From positions 1,922,001 through 1,986,000 of the forward strand of contig NZ_LR738849.1 of assembly GCF_902702915.1 (NCBI RefSeq): DNA of 64,000 nt, in the 5' to 3' direction. Source of the stretch: Desulfovibrio sp. 86 (GTDB lineage Bacteria > Desulfobacterota > Desulfovibrionia > Desulfovibrionales > Desulfovibrionaceae). Under the pieces are notes generated by a model. The model was not told the origin of the DNA. It saw only the letters and a program-made list of their open reading frames with translations, and made no database searches. Position numbers and translations under genes: made by a program. Shown here in pieces: positions 7,503-16,182 of the stretch. Each line of letters opens with the position of its first letter. Within the stretch, counting starts at the first letter, position 1.

Positions 7503-9158
7503 CTACAGCGCGGTGGTCAGATCTCGGCCCAAAAACTTGCTCAGCAAAAACAGCGGAACCAGTACGGAAACTATCAAAATAGCCCCGTAGGCAGAGGCAG
7601 GGCCAAAATCTCCGCTGCCAATGTACTGAAAAACCTGCACAGTCATCGTGCTCCACGGGCCATAGTACAGCACGATGGTAGAGCTAAGCTCCGCCAGCGT
7701 TGTAACCCACATGATAATGGCCCCGGCCACCACCCCAGGCAGCATGGAAGGCACCACTACCTTGAGAAACGTCGCAAACGGCGGCACACCCAGGCTGATG
7801 GAAGCTTCTTCTACCGACACTTCAATCTGGTGCAGCAGGGCCGATGTTGTTTTGACGGAAAACGGCGTCTTGCGGATAAAATATGCCAGCACAATGATCA
7901 TCCATGTGCCGGTGAGCACCACTGGCCCTTTGTTATATGACGCTGCCAGCGCAATGCCCAACACAGAACCGGCAATAACCAGCGGCAGCATCATGGCCAG
8001 ATCAAGAACATAGCCAGCCACTCCCCCTTTGCGCACCACCAGATAGCTCACGGCCAGGCCAAACACCATGCCGATAACCGTGGCCGTTGTGGACAGAAAA
8101 AACGAGTTAAGAATGGGGCGCGGGGCCACCTGAAGGGCAATCAGCAGGTTATCGAGCGTAAACTGCCCATAGTACATGACCGGGCCGTTTGTTTTGGTAA
8201 CAGCAGCCACCATAACTACGGCAAACGGCGCCAGCGAGATAAAAACAATACCGGCGCAGAACGCCCAGGCAAGCTTTTTGCCCAGGGGCGACAGGGTCTT
8301 GACCTCCGGGGGCCGTAGTGCCGACATGGCATAATTTTTTCGCTCTACCCACACTTTTTGCAATACGGTCAGAACCAGGGTCACCACCACCAAAACCGTG
8401 CTCAACGTGCCTGCCATTGAGGGGTTGCCCCCCATCTCGCTGACAAACTCGCTGTAGGCCTGCTCTGCCAAGACCTTATAATCATTTCCGATAATTGTTG
8501 GCACGCCAAAGTTTTCAATAGACATGCAAAAAACTATCAATGCGCCGGACGCAATGGCTGGGGTAACCACCGGCAGCGTCACTGTGCGAAAAACCCGCCA
8601 TGGGGAAGCCCCAAGGTTGCGGGCGGCTTCTTCCAGTGACCTGTCCACAGAATTGATGGCCGCAGAAACCATCAGAAACACAAAGGGAAAAAACTGAAGG
8701 GTAAAAACCAGCACAACGCCCTGCCAGCCGTAAATACTGGGGATATGCAGGCCCAGTTCTGCAAGCTGACGGGTGACGATGCCGTTGCGGCCAAGCAAAA
8801 GCAGCCACGCTTCTGCGCCGATGAAGGTCGGTAAAATAAGGGGCAGCGTGGCCAGCGTGCGCAGCGTGGTTGCTCCGGGCAGCCTGTAACGCGTGGTAAA
8901 AAAGGCAAAGGGCACGCCGATAAGCACGCTGAATACCGTGGAAAGGCCGCTCATGAACAGGCTGTTGACCAGGCAGCGCCGGTAAAAGGGGGTACTGAAA
9001 ACGCTGGCGTAGTTATTCCACGTAAACACCCCCGTGTCGGGATCAAGCAAGCTGGCCTGAAAAATGGCGTACATGGGGTAACCCACGAGCAATACAAGCG
9101 TTATCAGGGCGAGCAACAAAACCGCGTTCCATGCGGAAAATAGCTTTCGCAGGCCCAT
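7503..9158 (-). CDS. ABC transporter permease, fused FbpB/AfuB type
   Basis: A 551-residue inner-membrane permease with two homologous halves, as in the FbpB/AfuB/ThiP class. Each half carries an EAA loop that contacts the ATPase: EEAARNLGASPWRVFRTVTL in the first and EEASISLGVPPFATFLKVVV in the second. About twelve hydrophobic segments are visible. The start is set at the ATG ending at 9158, which overlaps the stop of the ATPase gene (ATGA), rather than a longer frame starting at 9197 inside that gene. It forms an operon with the ATPase and the solute-binding protein upstream. The class moves ferric iron, sugar phosphates, thiamine or aminophosphonates, so the substrate cannot be read from sequence. 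Confidence 0.88.
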   Translation of the reverse strand: MGLRKLFSAWNAVLLLALITLVLLVGYPMYAIFQASLLDPDTGVFTWNNYASVFSTPFYRRCLVNSLFMSGLSTVFSVLIGVPFAFFTTRYRLPGATTLRTLATLPLILPTFIGAEAWLLLLGRNGIVTRQLAELGLHIPSIYGWQGVVLVFTLQFFPFVFLMVSAAINSVDRSLEEAARNLGASPWRVFRTVTLPVVTPAIASGALIVFCMSIENFGVPTIIGNDYKVLAEQAYSEFVSEMGGNPSMAGTLSTVLVVVTLVLTVLQKVWVERKNYAMSALRPPEVKTLSPLGKKLAWAFCAGIVFISLAPFAVVMVAAVTKTNGPVMYYGQFTLDNLLIALQVAPRPILNSFFLSTTATVIGMVFGLAVSYLVVRKGGVAGYVLDLAMMLPLVIAGSVLGIALAASYNKGPVVLTGTWMIIVLAYFIRKTPFSVKTTSALLHQIEVSVEEASISLGVPPFATFLKVVVPSMLPGVVAGAIIMWVTTLAELSSTIVLYYGPWSTMTVQVFQYIGSGDFGPASAYGAILIVSVLVPLFLLSKFLGRDLTTAL

Positions 9159-10273
9159 CACGCGTTCACCTTGACCGGGCTGGTCGGCGAAAAGCAAAGC
9201 GTAATGGCTTCGCCAACCTTTTTGAAATTTCCGCAGTCCAGAGCGGGAACATCCACCCGCAGCAGGGTGCCAAGGGCGGCAACCTGATACACCATCACTG
9301 TGCCCAAAAACATGACCTCATGCACATGCCCGGTAAAAACATTCTGCGCGGGGGTATCGGGCAGCACCTCGTGTATCCAGTCCGGGCGAAGCATCACGCT
9401 CACTAGCTCATGCAGCCGGGGTTGCACTGGGGCCTGGTCATGCAACTCTCCATGGCTGACGCCGTGAGAATTGTGCATGGCCACCTCAAACTCCACCCCG
9501 CCGCACAGCATGCGGGCAAGGCCCTGCTCGCCGTTCCATGACAATGGGGTCATTTCCAGAATATTGCACGAGCCCATGAATTCTGCCGTAAACCTGTTGG
9601 CAGGCGAAAAATATATGCCCTGCGGATCAGCCACCTGTTGCAGGCTGCCATTATAAAAAATGGCCACCCTGTCGGAGACGGCCATGGCTTCTTCCTGATC
9701 ATGCGTCACATATATTGTTGTTATACCTAGGTGTTGCTGCATATGGCGAATTTCTTCCCGCATGGTGACGCGCAGCTTGGCATCAAGATTGGACAAGGGT
9801 TCGTCCATAAGCAGCACATCGGGCCGAATAACAAGGGCGCGGGCCAGGGCAACGCGCTGCTGCTGCCCGCCAGAGAGCTGCCGGGGGTATCTGCCGCGCA
9901 GATCGAGCAGTTGCACAGAGTCAAGAATTTCCATGACCCGTTTGTTGATGGTATCACGCGGTAGTTTTCGGGCCTCCATGCCGTAGGCCACATTGTCAAA
10001 AACAGTCATATGCGGAAACAGGGCATAATTTTGAAAAACCATGCCCGTATTGCGCCGGTGGGCAGGCAGCGAAAGTACCGACTTGCCCCCAAAAAGGATA
10101 TCACCGCTGTCAGGGTCGTTAAACCCGGCAATCATGCGCAGCAGCGTGGTTTTACCACAACCGCTGGGGCCCAGCAGAGTAAAAAATTCGCCGTCGCCAA
10201 TGGTCAGACTGACCTTGTCCACAACCCGGAGAGAACCAAATTGCTTTACGATATCAGCAAGTTCTATACGCAC
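9158..10273 (-). CDS. ABC transporter ATP-binding protein, FbpC/PotA type
   Basis: A 371-residue cytoplasmic ATPase. Walker A GPSGCGKT lies at 35-42, the Q-loop near VFQNYALFP (79-87), the signature LSGGQQQRVALARAL at 133-147, Walker B VLLMDEP at 153-159, and the switch histidine in YVTHDQEEAM. About 130 C-terminal residues form the TOBE-type regulatory region usual in this group. The start is a GTG with AAGGA upstream. It is coupled to the permease by an ATGA overlap. A terminator hairpin lies between it and the upstream binding-protein gene, which would keep the ATPase and permease at lower levels than the binding protein. Confidence 0.9.
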   Translation of the reverse strand: MRIELADIVKQFGSLRVVDKVSLTIGDGEFFTLLGPSGCGKTTLLRMIAGFNDPDSGDILFGGKSVLSLPAHRRNTGMVFQNYALFPHMTVFDNVAYGMEARKLPRDTINKRVMEILDSVQLLDLRGRYPRQLSGGQQQRVALARALVIRPDVLLMDEPLSNLDAKLRVTMREEIRHMQQHLGITTIYVTHDQEEAMAVSDRVAIFYNGSLQQVADPQGIYFSPANRFTAEFMGSCNILEMTPLSWNGEQGLARMLCGGVEFEVAMHNSHGVSHGELHDQAPVQPRLHELVSVMLRPDWIHEVLPDTPAQNVFTGHVHEVMFLGTVMVYQVAALGTLLRVDVPALDCGNFKKVGEAITLCFSPTSPVKVNA

Positions 10274-10375
10274 AAAAATATCCTTGTCTGCAAGGGCAAC
10301 CTGCGTGTTGCTGCTGCCAGCGAGGAGAGCTACCAGCCCCAGCCAGGCAGCTGCATATTACGGCAAGTTTCCGGC

Positions 10376-10405
10376 CATAAAAAAGGCGCGGAGAGAACCG
10401 CGCCT
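10376..10405 (-). terminator. Intra-operon terminator after the solute-binding protein gene
   Basis: On the minus strand AGGCGCGG and CCGCGCCT pair around a 6-base loop (10384-10405) and are followed by six Ts. It lies just past the binding-protein stop and before the ATPase gene. Confidence 0.85.
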
Positions 10406-10415
10406 GGATGTTCGT

Positions 10416-11405
10416 CTACTGCTTTTGCAAAACCAGCTTTTTCCACTTGGCGAGCATGTCTTTTTCCAGAGCATTGGCTTCCGCCGGATCAAAATCCTTG
10501 AGCATATTAAGCTCTTTCAGCGAGGGCATGCCCTCTACCGCAGAGGCGTCCGGCCGTGCAGGCCGACGAAAATACTTCTGGAACACGGCATCCACCACGG
10601 GCTGGGAGAGCAGATAGTCCGCAAGCACCTTGGCTTCTTCGGGATGTTTGCAGTCGGCTATGATGGCAAGGCCTTCCGGGGCGGCAATGACGCCGTCGGC
10701 GGGATAGATAACCTGCACGTTCTGCGCGCCACCGGCCACATAGCGGTGGGCCGCGTATTCCATGGTGATGCCAAGGGCAAATTCACCTTCGGCGGTTCCC
10801 TTGTAAACAAGGCTGGAACTGTCAAGAATCTTAACGTTGTTAATGAGCTTTGTCAGTCCTTCCCAGCCATACAGCTTATAAAGGCCATATACCTGCGCAT
10901 AGGCAGACCCGGATTTGAGCGGATTGGCCATGACCACCTTGTCCTTCCACTTGGGATCAAGCAGGTCGCCCCATGTTTTGGGCAGGTAAGCAGCAGGAAC
11001 AAGCTGGGTATTGGCCATAATGACCATCAGATGCATGTTGGCCGCCGTCCATTTGTGGTCCTTCTCGATGAAGGATGCCGGCAAACTGGCGGCTTCCGGT
11101 GAGGTGTAGGACATGAAGTTGGCCTTGGCATTGTCCAGCACAGCCACGTCTCCACTCCAGAACACGTCGCACAGGGGGTTGGCTTTTTCGGCTTCGATAC
11201 GCTTCATGGCTTCGCCGGTGCCCATGCGAACCACGGTAAGCTTGATGCCCGTTTTGCTTTCAAAATCCTGTGAAATAGCATCCAGCATGTCAGGCTGGTT
11301 GGAAGAATATAGCACGACTTCTTTTGCAGATGAACACACCGCCATGCCCAAAAATACGGCAAACAGCACCAGCGCAAAACACAGACTTTTGATACAGGCC
11401 TTCAT
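10416..11405 (-). CDS. Periplasmic solute-binding protein of the FbpA/AfuA type
   Basis: A 329-residue exported binding protein. The N-terminus MKACIKSLCFALVLFAVFLG is a signal peptide, with likely cleavage near CSSA-KE. The mature start EVVLYSSNQPDMLDAI, followed by CDVFWSGD and a WGDLLDPKWKDKVVMANP block, is typical of the ferric/sugar-phosphate/aminophosphonate binding group (type 2 periplasmic fold). The start is the ATG ending at 11405, with a GGGGGAAG ribosome site, in place of a longer frame from 11453. The pair of tyrosines that binds iron in FbpA is not evident, and the flanking CdaR-type regulator and glycerate genes point to an organic acid or phosphate ester. That substrate idea is inference. 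Confidence 0.82.
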   Translation of the reverse strand: MKACIKSLCFALVLFAVFLGMAVCSSAKEVVLYSSNQPDMLDAISQDFESKTGIKLTVVRMGTGEAMKRIEAEKANPLCDVFWSGDVAVLDNAKANFMSYTSPEAASLPASFIEKDHKWTAANMHLMVIMANTQLVPAAYLPKTWGDLLDPKWKDKVVMANPLKSGSAYAQVYGLYKLYGWEGLTKLINNVKILDSSSLVYKGTAEGEFALGITMEYAAHRYVAGGAQNVQVIYPADGVIAAPEGLAIIADCKHPEEAKVLADYLLSQPVVDAVFQKYFRRPARPDASAVEGMPSLKELNMLKDFDPAEANALEKDMLAKWKKLVLQKQ

Positions 11406-11636
11406 ACTTCCCCCAACATGCAGCAATTCAACAAATAAATGTGCCCCCAGCACCGCCCATTTTCACCTATATCCAGATGGTATTCTCCAACTGCCTGGTG
11501 GTCAAGGCAGGCAGGCTGTTGTTTTGCCCGCCACGCGCTGACTGCAGTCGCTTTTGGCCGTGATCACGGCAGCCAGCGAGGCAAGGAACATATCAAGGGC
11601 ACTAACGTTTTAATGGCATACTTTTCGGGGGGAAGG

Positions 11637-11711
11637 TCAGTTGTCGCAAACCGCATTTTTCGGCTGAATGAAAACTTTGAAATGCTTCTCATTTCAAAGT
11701 TGATCTGACCT
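11637..11711. repeat. F3 repeat, short copy between the CdaR-like gene and the ABC operon
   Basis: A CGCATTTTTCGGCTGAATGA segment leads into a perfect 12-bp hairpin AACTTTGAAATG/CATTTCAAAGTT (11673-11701). Near-identical DNA occurs at 52262-52325 (reversed) and 57583-57645. The outer edges GGTCAG/CTGACC also pair. The rest of 11406-11636 holds no gene that I can see. Confidence 0.8.
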
Positions 11712-12990
11712 AGAAGCAGCTCTTGAAATCATCAGGGGCGCTTTTGCTGGGAAGGCGCGGGTTGCGGCCTGTACGGAGCGAGTGAAACAGCATGGCAAAA
11801 TACAGCACTACACCGCCATGCGCGGTGCGCAAATCATAGCCCGTTTCTTTCTGCATATTCTTTATTTTGTATTGCAACGTGTTCTTGTGCATAAACAGTT
11901 TTTGCGCAATCTTTTCTATGGAACGGTCATTGATAAAATATTGATCAATAATCATAGAGTATTCTTGTATCTTTTCTTCAGCAATGTTTGAAAAAATGAG
12001 ATCCGCATACTCCTTTTTTATGGCGTCATCGACAGAGTGCACAAAAAGCCCAATATCCATGTCAGAATACAGCACTATTCCATGCCCTTCTGAACGCAGG
12101 GCAGCATCAAGCGCCCTGGATGCCTGGCGGTAGGATTCATACAGACTGCTGCTGGCGGCGGAAAGCTTTTTGTCACACCCGCAGGCCCGGGCTTCCAGTT
12201 TTGCCGCTGTGGTTTCAGTGCCATCAATTCCCACGACAAGCGACAGATCAAAACGCTTCTGCACCAGACCCTGCATTTCTTCTGCCACGGCCAGCAGTTC
12301 GCTGTTTCGCATTGAAGGCATCAAAAAAATGAAAGACTGCCCGACACGGGCCATCAGCGCGCTTTGCCACTGGCGCGAGAGCATCTCCATGGCCTTTTCA
12401 ATCAGGTCGTCATGCCCTGCCTGCGGATGAGCCTCCCCTGAAAGCGGGACCAGCAGCGCGCATGCCAGAACCCGCCGGTACTGCGCCAGATTTATGCCGA
12501 TAGATGCTCCCTCCCTGATAAATTCGGGCGAAGAGATGTTGTGCGGCGAACTCATCAATCGGCCAATATATCTGTTGCGGATATGCTCTTGTATACGTGC
12601 CTGTTCAGCGATGTCGTTCTCACGCAGCAAGATTTCCATCATTTTCCAAATGACATGCGCGTAACGAACCATTTCCTTGCTCTCGCCAGTGACGCCGATA
12701 ACACCAACATTCTTTCCGTTTTTTGTGATAGGCAGGTTGATTCCTTTCTGGCTGTTGATAAACTGCCCGTCCTGTTCAATGGTCAGCATTTCAATGTCAT
12801 GCTCAAGCAAATATTTGGCCCCGCCATGCAACTGCCCGATGCGCTGCGGATTTGTGCTGGCAATTATCACGCCCTCGGCGTCCATGAGGTTCACATTGTT
12901 TTGCAAGACGTCGCTCAACTGACGCACAAGCTCAAGGGCGTTTTCACGAGATATGTTCAACTGCCCGCAGGTGCTGCTGGTTTGTTTCAT
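11710..12990 (-). CDS. CdaR-family (sugar diacid/glycerate-responsive) transcriptional regulator
   Basis: A 426-residue regulator with the CdaR layout. It has an N-terminal diacid-recognition domain (LSDVLQNNVNLMDAEGVIIA, then INLPITKNGKNVGVIGVTG), a central GGDEF/GAF-like part, and a C-terminal PucR-type helix-turn-helix (YFINDRSIEKIAQKLFMHKN then TLQYKIKNMQKETGYDLR). In E. coli CdaR activates glucarate, galactarate and glycerate genes in response to glycerate, which fits the glycerate kinase nearby. It is transcribed in the same direction as the MFS gene upstream and the ABC operon downstream. The start has GGAG nine bases before the ATG. The last ~20 residues are a basic, probably variable tail. 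Confidence 0.88.
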   Translation of the reverse strand: MKQTSSTCGQLNISRENALELVRQLSDVLQNNVNLMDAEGVIIASTNPQRIGQLHGGAKYLLEHDIEMLTIEQDGQFINSQKGINLPITKNGKNVGVIGVTGESKEMVRYAHVIWKMMEILLRENDIAEQARIQEHIRNRYIGRLMSSPHNISSPEFIREGASIGINLAQYRRVLACALLVPLSGEAHPQAGHDDLIEKAMEMLSRQWQSALMARVGQSFIFLMPSMRNSELLAVAEEMQGLVQKRFDLSLVVGIDGTETTAAKLEARACGCDKKLSAASSSLYESYRQASRALDAALRSEGHGIVLYSDMDIGLFVHSVDDAIKKEYADLIFSNIAEEKIQEYSMIIDQYFINDRSIEKIAQKLFMHKNTLQYKIKNMQKETGYDLRTAHGGVVLYFAMLFHSLRTGRNPRLPSKSAPDDFKSCF

Positions 12991-13102
12991 CGCCGTTTCT
13001 CCGTGCAGAGATTTTGGGTGAGATCAATGGTGTTGTCAAAAAAAAGCAGCTTTGACGTCTCTTGCCCCAAGGCGGAATGCCAGCCCCTGAAACAGCATGC
13101 CG

Positions 13103-13140
13103 GATAAAAAAATGGCCCCAAGGGAATCCCCTTGGGGCCG
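13103..13140 (-). terminator. Terminator between the MFS gene and the CdaR-like gene
   Basis: GGCCCCAAGG/CCTTGGGGCC (13114-13139) forms a strong stem that on the minus strand is followed by ATTTTTTTATCC. A second GC hairpin, GGCCGGGGC/GCCCCGGCC at 13301-13321, lies nearer the MFS stop but has no T run. Confidence 0.8.
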
Positions 13141-13343
13141 TTGAAACAGAACTACTTGCCGGGAGCCAAATTCAGGCCCTGTAACTGACTGCGTCCGGAT
13201 GGACAGCATCCCTGCGCGGTTCCCTGCAAATGGTGAAGGCCCTTTGGGTCTGCATGTTTCGATCAAGAGGCTCTCATAATGGGGGATTTTTGCCCGAAGG
13301 GGCCGGGGCAAAGCCCCGGCCGTTCGGAATCGCCCTTCTGACC

Positions 13344-14630
13344 TTAATTCAAGCCAAGCTCTTCGTTGACGGAGTATTCCGGCTTGATAAACAGCCAGAT
13401 AATGCTGCCCACAACAAGGAGGCTGCTGGCAAGGATAAACGGATAAACCCACGAACCCGTGTACTGAACAATAACGCCAAACAGGAATGGCGACAGGATG
13501 GAGCCTACGTTGCCGAAACAGTTCATCATACTTGAAACAGTACCGGAGTATTGCTCGCCAATATCAAGGCACACTGCCCAATATACGCCCACGGCCATTT
13601 CCAGCCCGAACAGCGAACAGGCCAGGAAGAAAATGGCCATGTACGGCGATTCGGTCATTGCCCCCGGAATCATGAAGCACGCGGCTATCAGCAGGCCGAC
13701 AATGGCCACTATGCGCCTTGAAAAATTGCCCTTGCCGGTCTTTTTCCACAACAGGTCGGAAAGATAGCCGCCAAGCGTATCGCCAATGGTGCCCGCCAGC
13801 AGGGGAATACTGGCAAAAATGCCCATTTTTACAATGGTGAATCCGCGGGCGTCCACAAGATAGGTGGGCAGCCAGGTAAGGAATATCCAGAGGTTGAAGT
13901 TGTAGCAAAAGTATGCCGCGCACACAGCCCAGGCGTTCTTGCTTTTAAAAAGCGCCTTGATGGGCAGCTTTTGGCCCTTTTTCGCGACAACGCGGCCATC
14001 ATTGATAAGATCAATCTCCGCCTGGTTGACCTTGTTGTTCCAGCGGGCATTGAATTCCTGCGGCGTGTCCCTGTACCAGTAGAACCAGAAAATGGCCCAT
14101 ACAATGCCGACGCCCGTACAGATATAAAAAGCTTCTCTCCACCCCAGAGCGAACACGATGGGGGCCATTATCAACGGCGTAACCGCCCCGCCGAACCGGG
14201 CAAAGGCGTGGGTTATCCCTTGCGCGAAACCGCGCTCCGTCTTGGGAATCCATGCTGAAAAAGCACGGGTCGCAATGGTGAAGGCGCCTGCCTCGCCAAT
14301 GCCGAAAAGAAAGCGCAACACGATGAGTGAGCTGAAGCTCCAGGCCAGCGTTATGGCAAAGGTGAAAAAAGACCAGACAACCACAAGTCCCGTGAGCACA
14401 ACACGCGGGCCATACTTGTCTCCAAGCATGCCCACAGGTATCTGAAAGAGGACGTAACCGACCATAAAGGCCGAAAAAACAGCGCCAAGCTGTGCCTTGC
14501 TGATGCCGAATTCCTGCATCAGCAGGGGGGCTGCGACAGAGACGTTAACGCGATCGAGATAGGTAATAAAATACACGAGGCAAACAACGAACAAAACCAG
14601 CAATCTTTGGCGAGTTGGTTTAGTGGGCAT
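13344..14630 (-). CDS. MFS permease, anion:cation symporter (glucarate/hexuronate) family
   Basis: A 428-residue inner-membrane transporter with about twelve hydrophobic helices. The first helix contains YFITYLDRVNVSVAAPLLMQ, the hallmark of the ACS group (GudP, GarP, DgoT, ExuT), and the loop 2-3 motif reads GMLGDKYGPRVVL. The central loop (RWNNKVNQAEIDLINDGRVV) is also typical. Members import sugar acids, glycerate-like acids or tartrate with protons. AGGAG lies seven bases before the ATG. It sits between the CdaR-like regulator and a Zn dehydrogenase on the same strand, so it is a good candidate for substrate uptake in the glycerate module. Exact substrate unknown. Confidence 0.88.
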   Translation of the reverse strand: MPTKPTRQRLLVLFVVCLVYFITYLDRVNVSVAAPLLMQEFGISKAQLGAVFSAFMVGYVLFQIPVGMLGDKYGPRVVLTGLVVVWSFFTFAITLAWSFSSLIVLRFLFGIGEAGAFTIATRAFSAWIPKTERGFAQGITHAFARFGGAVTPLIMAPIVFALGWREAFYICTGVGIVWAIFWFYWYRDTPQEFNARWNNKVNQAEIDLINDGRVVAKKGQKLPIKALFKSKNAWAVCAAYFCYNFNLWIFLTWLPTYLVDARGFTIVKMGIFASIPLLAGTIGDTLGGYLSDLLWKKTGKGNFSRRIVAIVGLLIAACFMIPGAMTESPYMAIFFLACSLFGLEMAVGVYWAVCLDIGEQYSGTVSSMMNCFGNVGSILSPFLFGVIVQYTGSWVYPFILASSLLVVGSIIWLFIKPEYSVNEELGLN

Positions 14631-14955
14631 GTGTTCTCCTGTTAGGGGGGCCGCGTTACGCTAGACAGGGATAACAATAGGCAACTGTGCATACGTGGTT
14701 GCACCTGGCCGCGACGCCAACTCATCTGCCGGGCGGGAAAATTTTGAAAGGCGGGCCTGGCGGTTGTGTCTTATGATATGGCTTCAAACTGTTATCTTCA
14801 TACTCTGAGTAGCTATAGCGCGTCCTGATAGTGGCCACGCGAAGAAGCATAAAACCGCATGATAAAAAGCGTGGTTACGCTGGCTGCCGCAAGGCTGTGC
14901 CATAAGCCGCCCTTCCGCATGTCAGAGCGGCTTATGGTGACAGGGTCACGCGCCG
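14631..14955. other. Intergenic region with a 10-bp stem hairpin
   Basis: No gene is visible. CATAAGCCGC (14901-14910) pairs perfectly with GCGGCTTATG (14927-14936) just after the dehydrogenase stop. There is no T run, so it may be an mRNA-stabilising 3' hairpin and not a classical terminator. The MFS promoter should lie in the part next to 14640, but I do not see a convincing match. Confidence 0.5.
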
Positions 14956-15945
14956 CTAGTCTGGCCTGAACACAATCTTGATTGCCGCGTCGTCTTTGTC
15001 GGCCAGTTCAAAGCCTTCCCTGATCTGGCTCAGGGGGAACTCATTGGTAATGAGCGGGCGTATGTCAACCATCTTCTGCACAACAGGGCGCAGTGCCTCG
15101 GGCGTCCACACATACCGTTCACGCCAGGAGTGGTGCACAAGGCAGGTGTTGATGAATTGCAGCCCGTCGTCATGCCAGCGGCTGATATTAAGCGTCACCG
15201 GCTGGGTCACCCAACTGTAAAAAACAAACTTGCCGTTGTGTCTGAGCACTTCAGAAGCCAGGTTGAAAGAGCTTTCCGAGCCTGCAGCTTCAACAACCAC
15301 ATCGACGCCCTTGCCATTGGTGAGGGCAAAAATTTCTTTGGCAGCGTCGATCTTGGTCAGATTCAGCACATGATCCGCGCCCAGTTTTTTTGCCAGTTCA
15401 AGCTTGCCGTCAAGAATATCGGCAACAATGACGCAGGCTGCGCCCTTGCGCTTGGCGCACTGGGCAACGATCTGCCCGGCAAATCCGGCCCCGAGCACCA
15501 GCACGGTATCGCCCAATTGGACACCGCAATGCAAACCGGAGTGCATGGCACAGGCAATGGGCTCGCCAAGGCCGATAAAGTCCATTTCAAGACCTTCGGG
15601 GGCGGGCTGCAGCTGCCACGTGGGCGTTACAAAGAAATCGGCATAGTTGTTGTTCCAGCCAAAGGCTATAACCTTGTCGCCAACCTTGTAGTCGGTAACC
15701 TTTGAGCCGACTTCAACAATTGTGCCGCCGCTCTCATGCCCCAGAGGAAAAGGAAATTTGGGCTCATGGCGAAACTCGGCGGTTTTTGGGGGCAGCTGAC
15801 CGCGATAAAACGATTTGTCTGACCCGCAAATGCCAATGATGTGGTTTTTTACAATAACCTGCTCATCTCCACAGACAAGCTTTTTTTCTTCAAGGACGAT
15901 GTCCCGAGGGCCACGTAATGTGGCAGCCCTTGTCATTATGGCCAT
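14956..15945 (-). CDS. Zn-dependent medium-chain alcohol/polyol dehydrogenase
   Basis: A 329-residue MDR-family oxidoreductase. The catalytic zinc ligands are visible as Cys40 in GICGSDKSFYRG, His70-Glu71 in FPLGHESGG, and the Glu of GLGEPIACA. The NAD(P)-binding Rossmann motif is VLGAGFAGQ near residue 150. The four-cysteine structural-zinc loop of classical alcohol dehydrogenases is absent. It starts with a strong AGAGGAG site. A sigma-54 promoter lies upstream on the same strand, and the divergent PrpR-like activator is the probable regulator. In context it may oxidise a polyol or hydroxyacid feeding the glycerate pathway, or reduce an aldehyde; the substrate is not determined. Confidence 0.85.
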   Translation of the reverse strand: MAIMTRAATLRGPRDIVLEEKKLVCGDEQVIVKNHIIGICGSDKSFYRGQLPPKTAEFRHEPKFPFPLGHESGGTIVEVGSKVTDYKVGDKVIAFGWNNNYADFFVTPTWQLQPAPEGLEMDFIGLGEPIACAMHSGLHCGVQLGDTVLVLGAGFAGQIVAQCAKRKGAACVIVADILDGKLELAKKLGADHVLNLTKIDAAKEIFALTNGKGVDVVVEAAGSESSFNLASEVLRHNGKFVFYSWVTQPVTLNISRWHDDGLQFINTCLVHHSWRERYVWTPEALRPVVQKMVDIRPLITNEFPLSQIREGFELADKDDAAIKIVFRPD

Positions 15946-16010
15946 ATGCCAGCTCCTCTCGGTAAAATGGTGAAACGCATCCAGGTGGAGTACTCCTGCA
16001 GGCCCTATAG

Positions 16011-16026
16011 TGCAGAGAGTGTGCCG
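16011..16026 (-). promoter_or_regulatory. Sigma-54 (-24/-12) promoter for the Zn dehydrogenase
   Basis: The minus strand reads CCGGCACACTCTCTGCACT, which places GG and GC exactly ten bases apart as in the -24/-12 consensus (GGCAC-N5-TGCA). It is about 65 bases before the dehydrogenase start. Short inverted half-sites TTGTTAA (about 16063) and TTAACAA (about 16111), and TTTCATT/AATGAA (about 16102-16143), lie between it and the divergent activator gene and are candidate activator sites. Confidence 0.6.
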
Positions 16027-16182
16027 GGGGCATGCCGTTATTTTTTTTCTTATATTTCATATTGTTAAATAGTTTCAGGCTTTCGGGCTTTATGTCGTTT
16101 GTTTCATTATCTTAACAAACATGTTACAAACCGTTTAAATGAAGCATGCCTGATTCAACCTCTACATAACATACGAACATAT

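Noticed and set aside
13036..13452. 138-codon minus-strand frame at the end of the MFS gene
   Set aside because: It overlaps the MFS gene and two hairpins and has no recognisable protein features.
16099..16182. TTG start extending the sigma-54 activator by 28 residues
   Set aside because: The extension is not PrpR-like and overlaps the probable activator-binding region; the ATG at 16183 begins the conserved domain.
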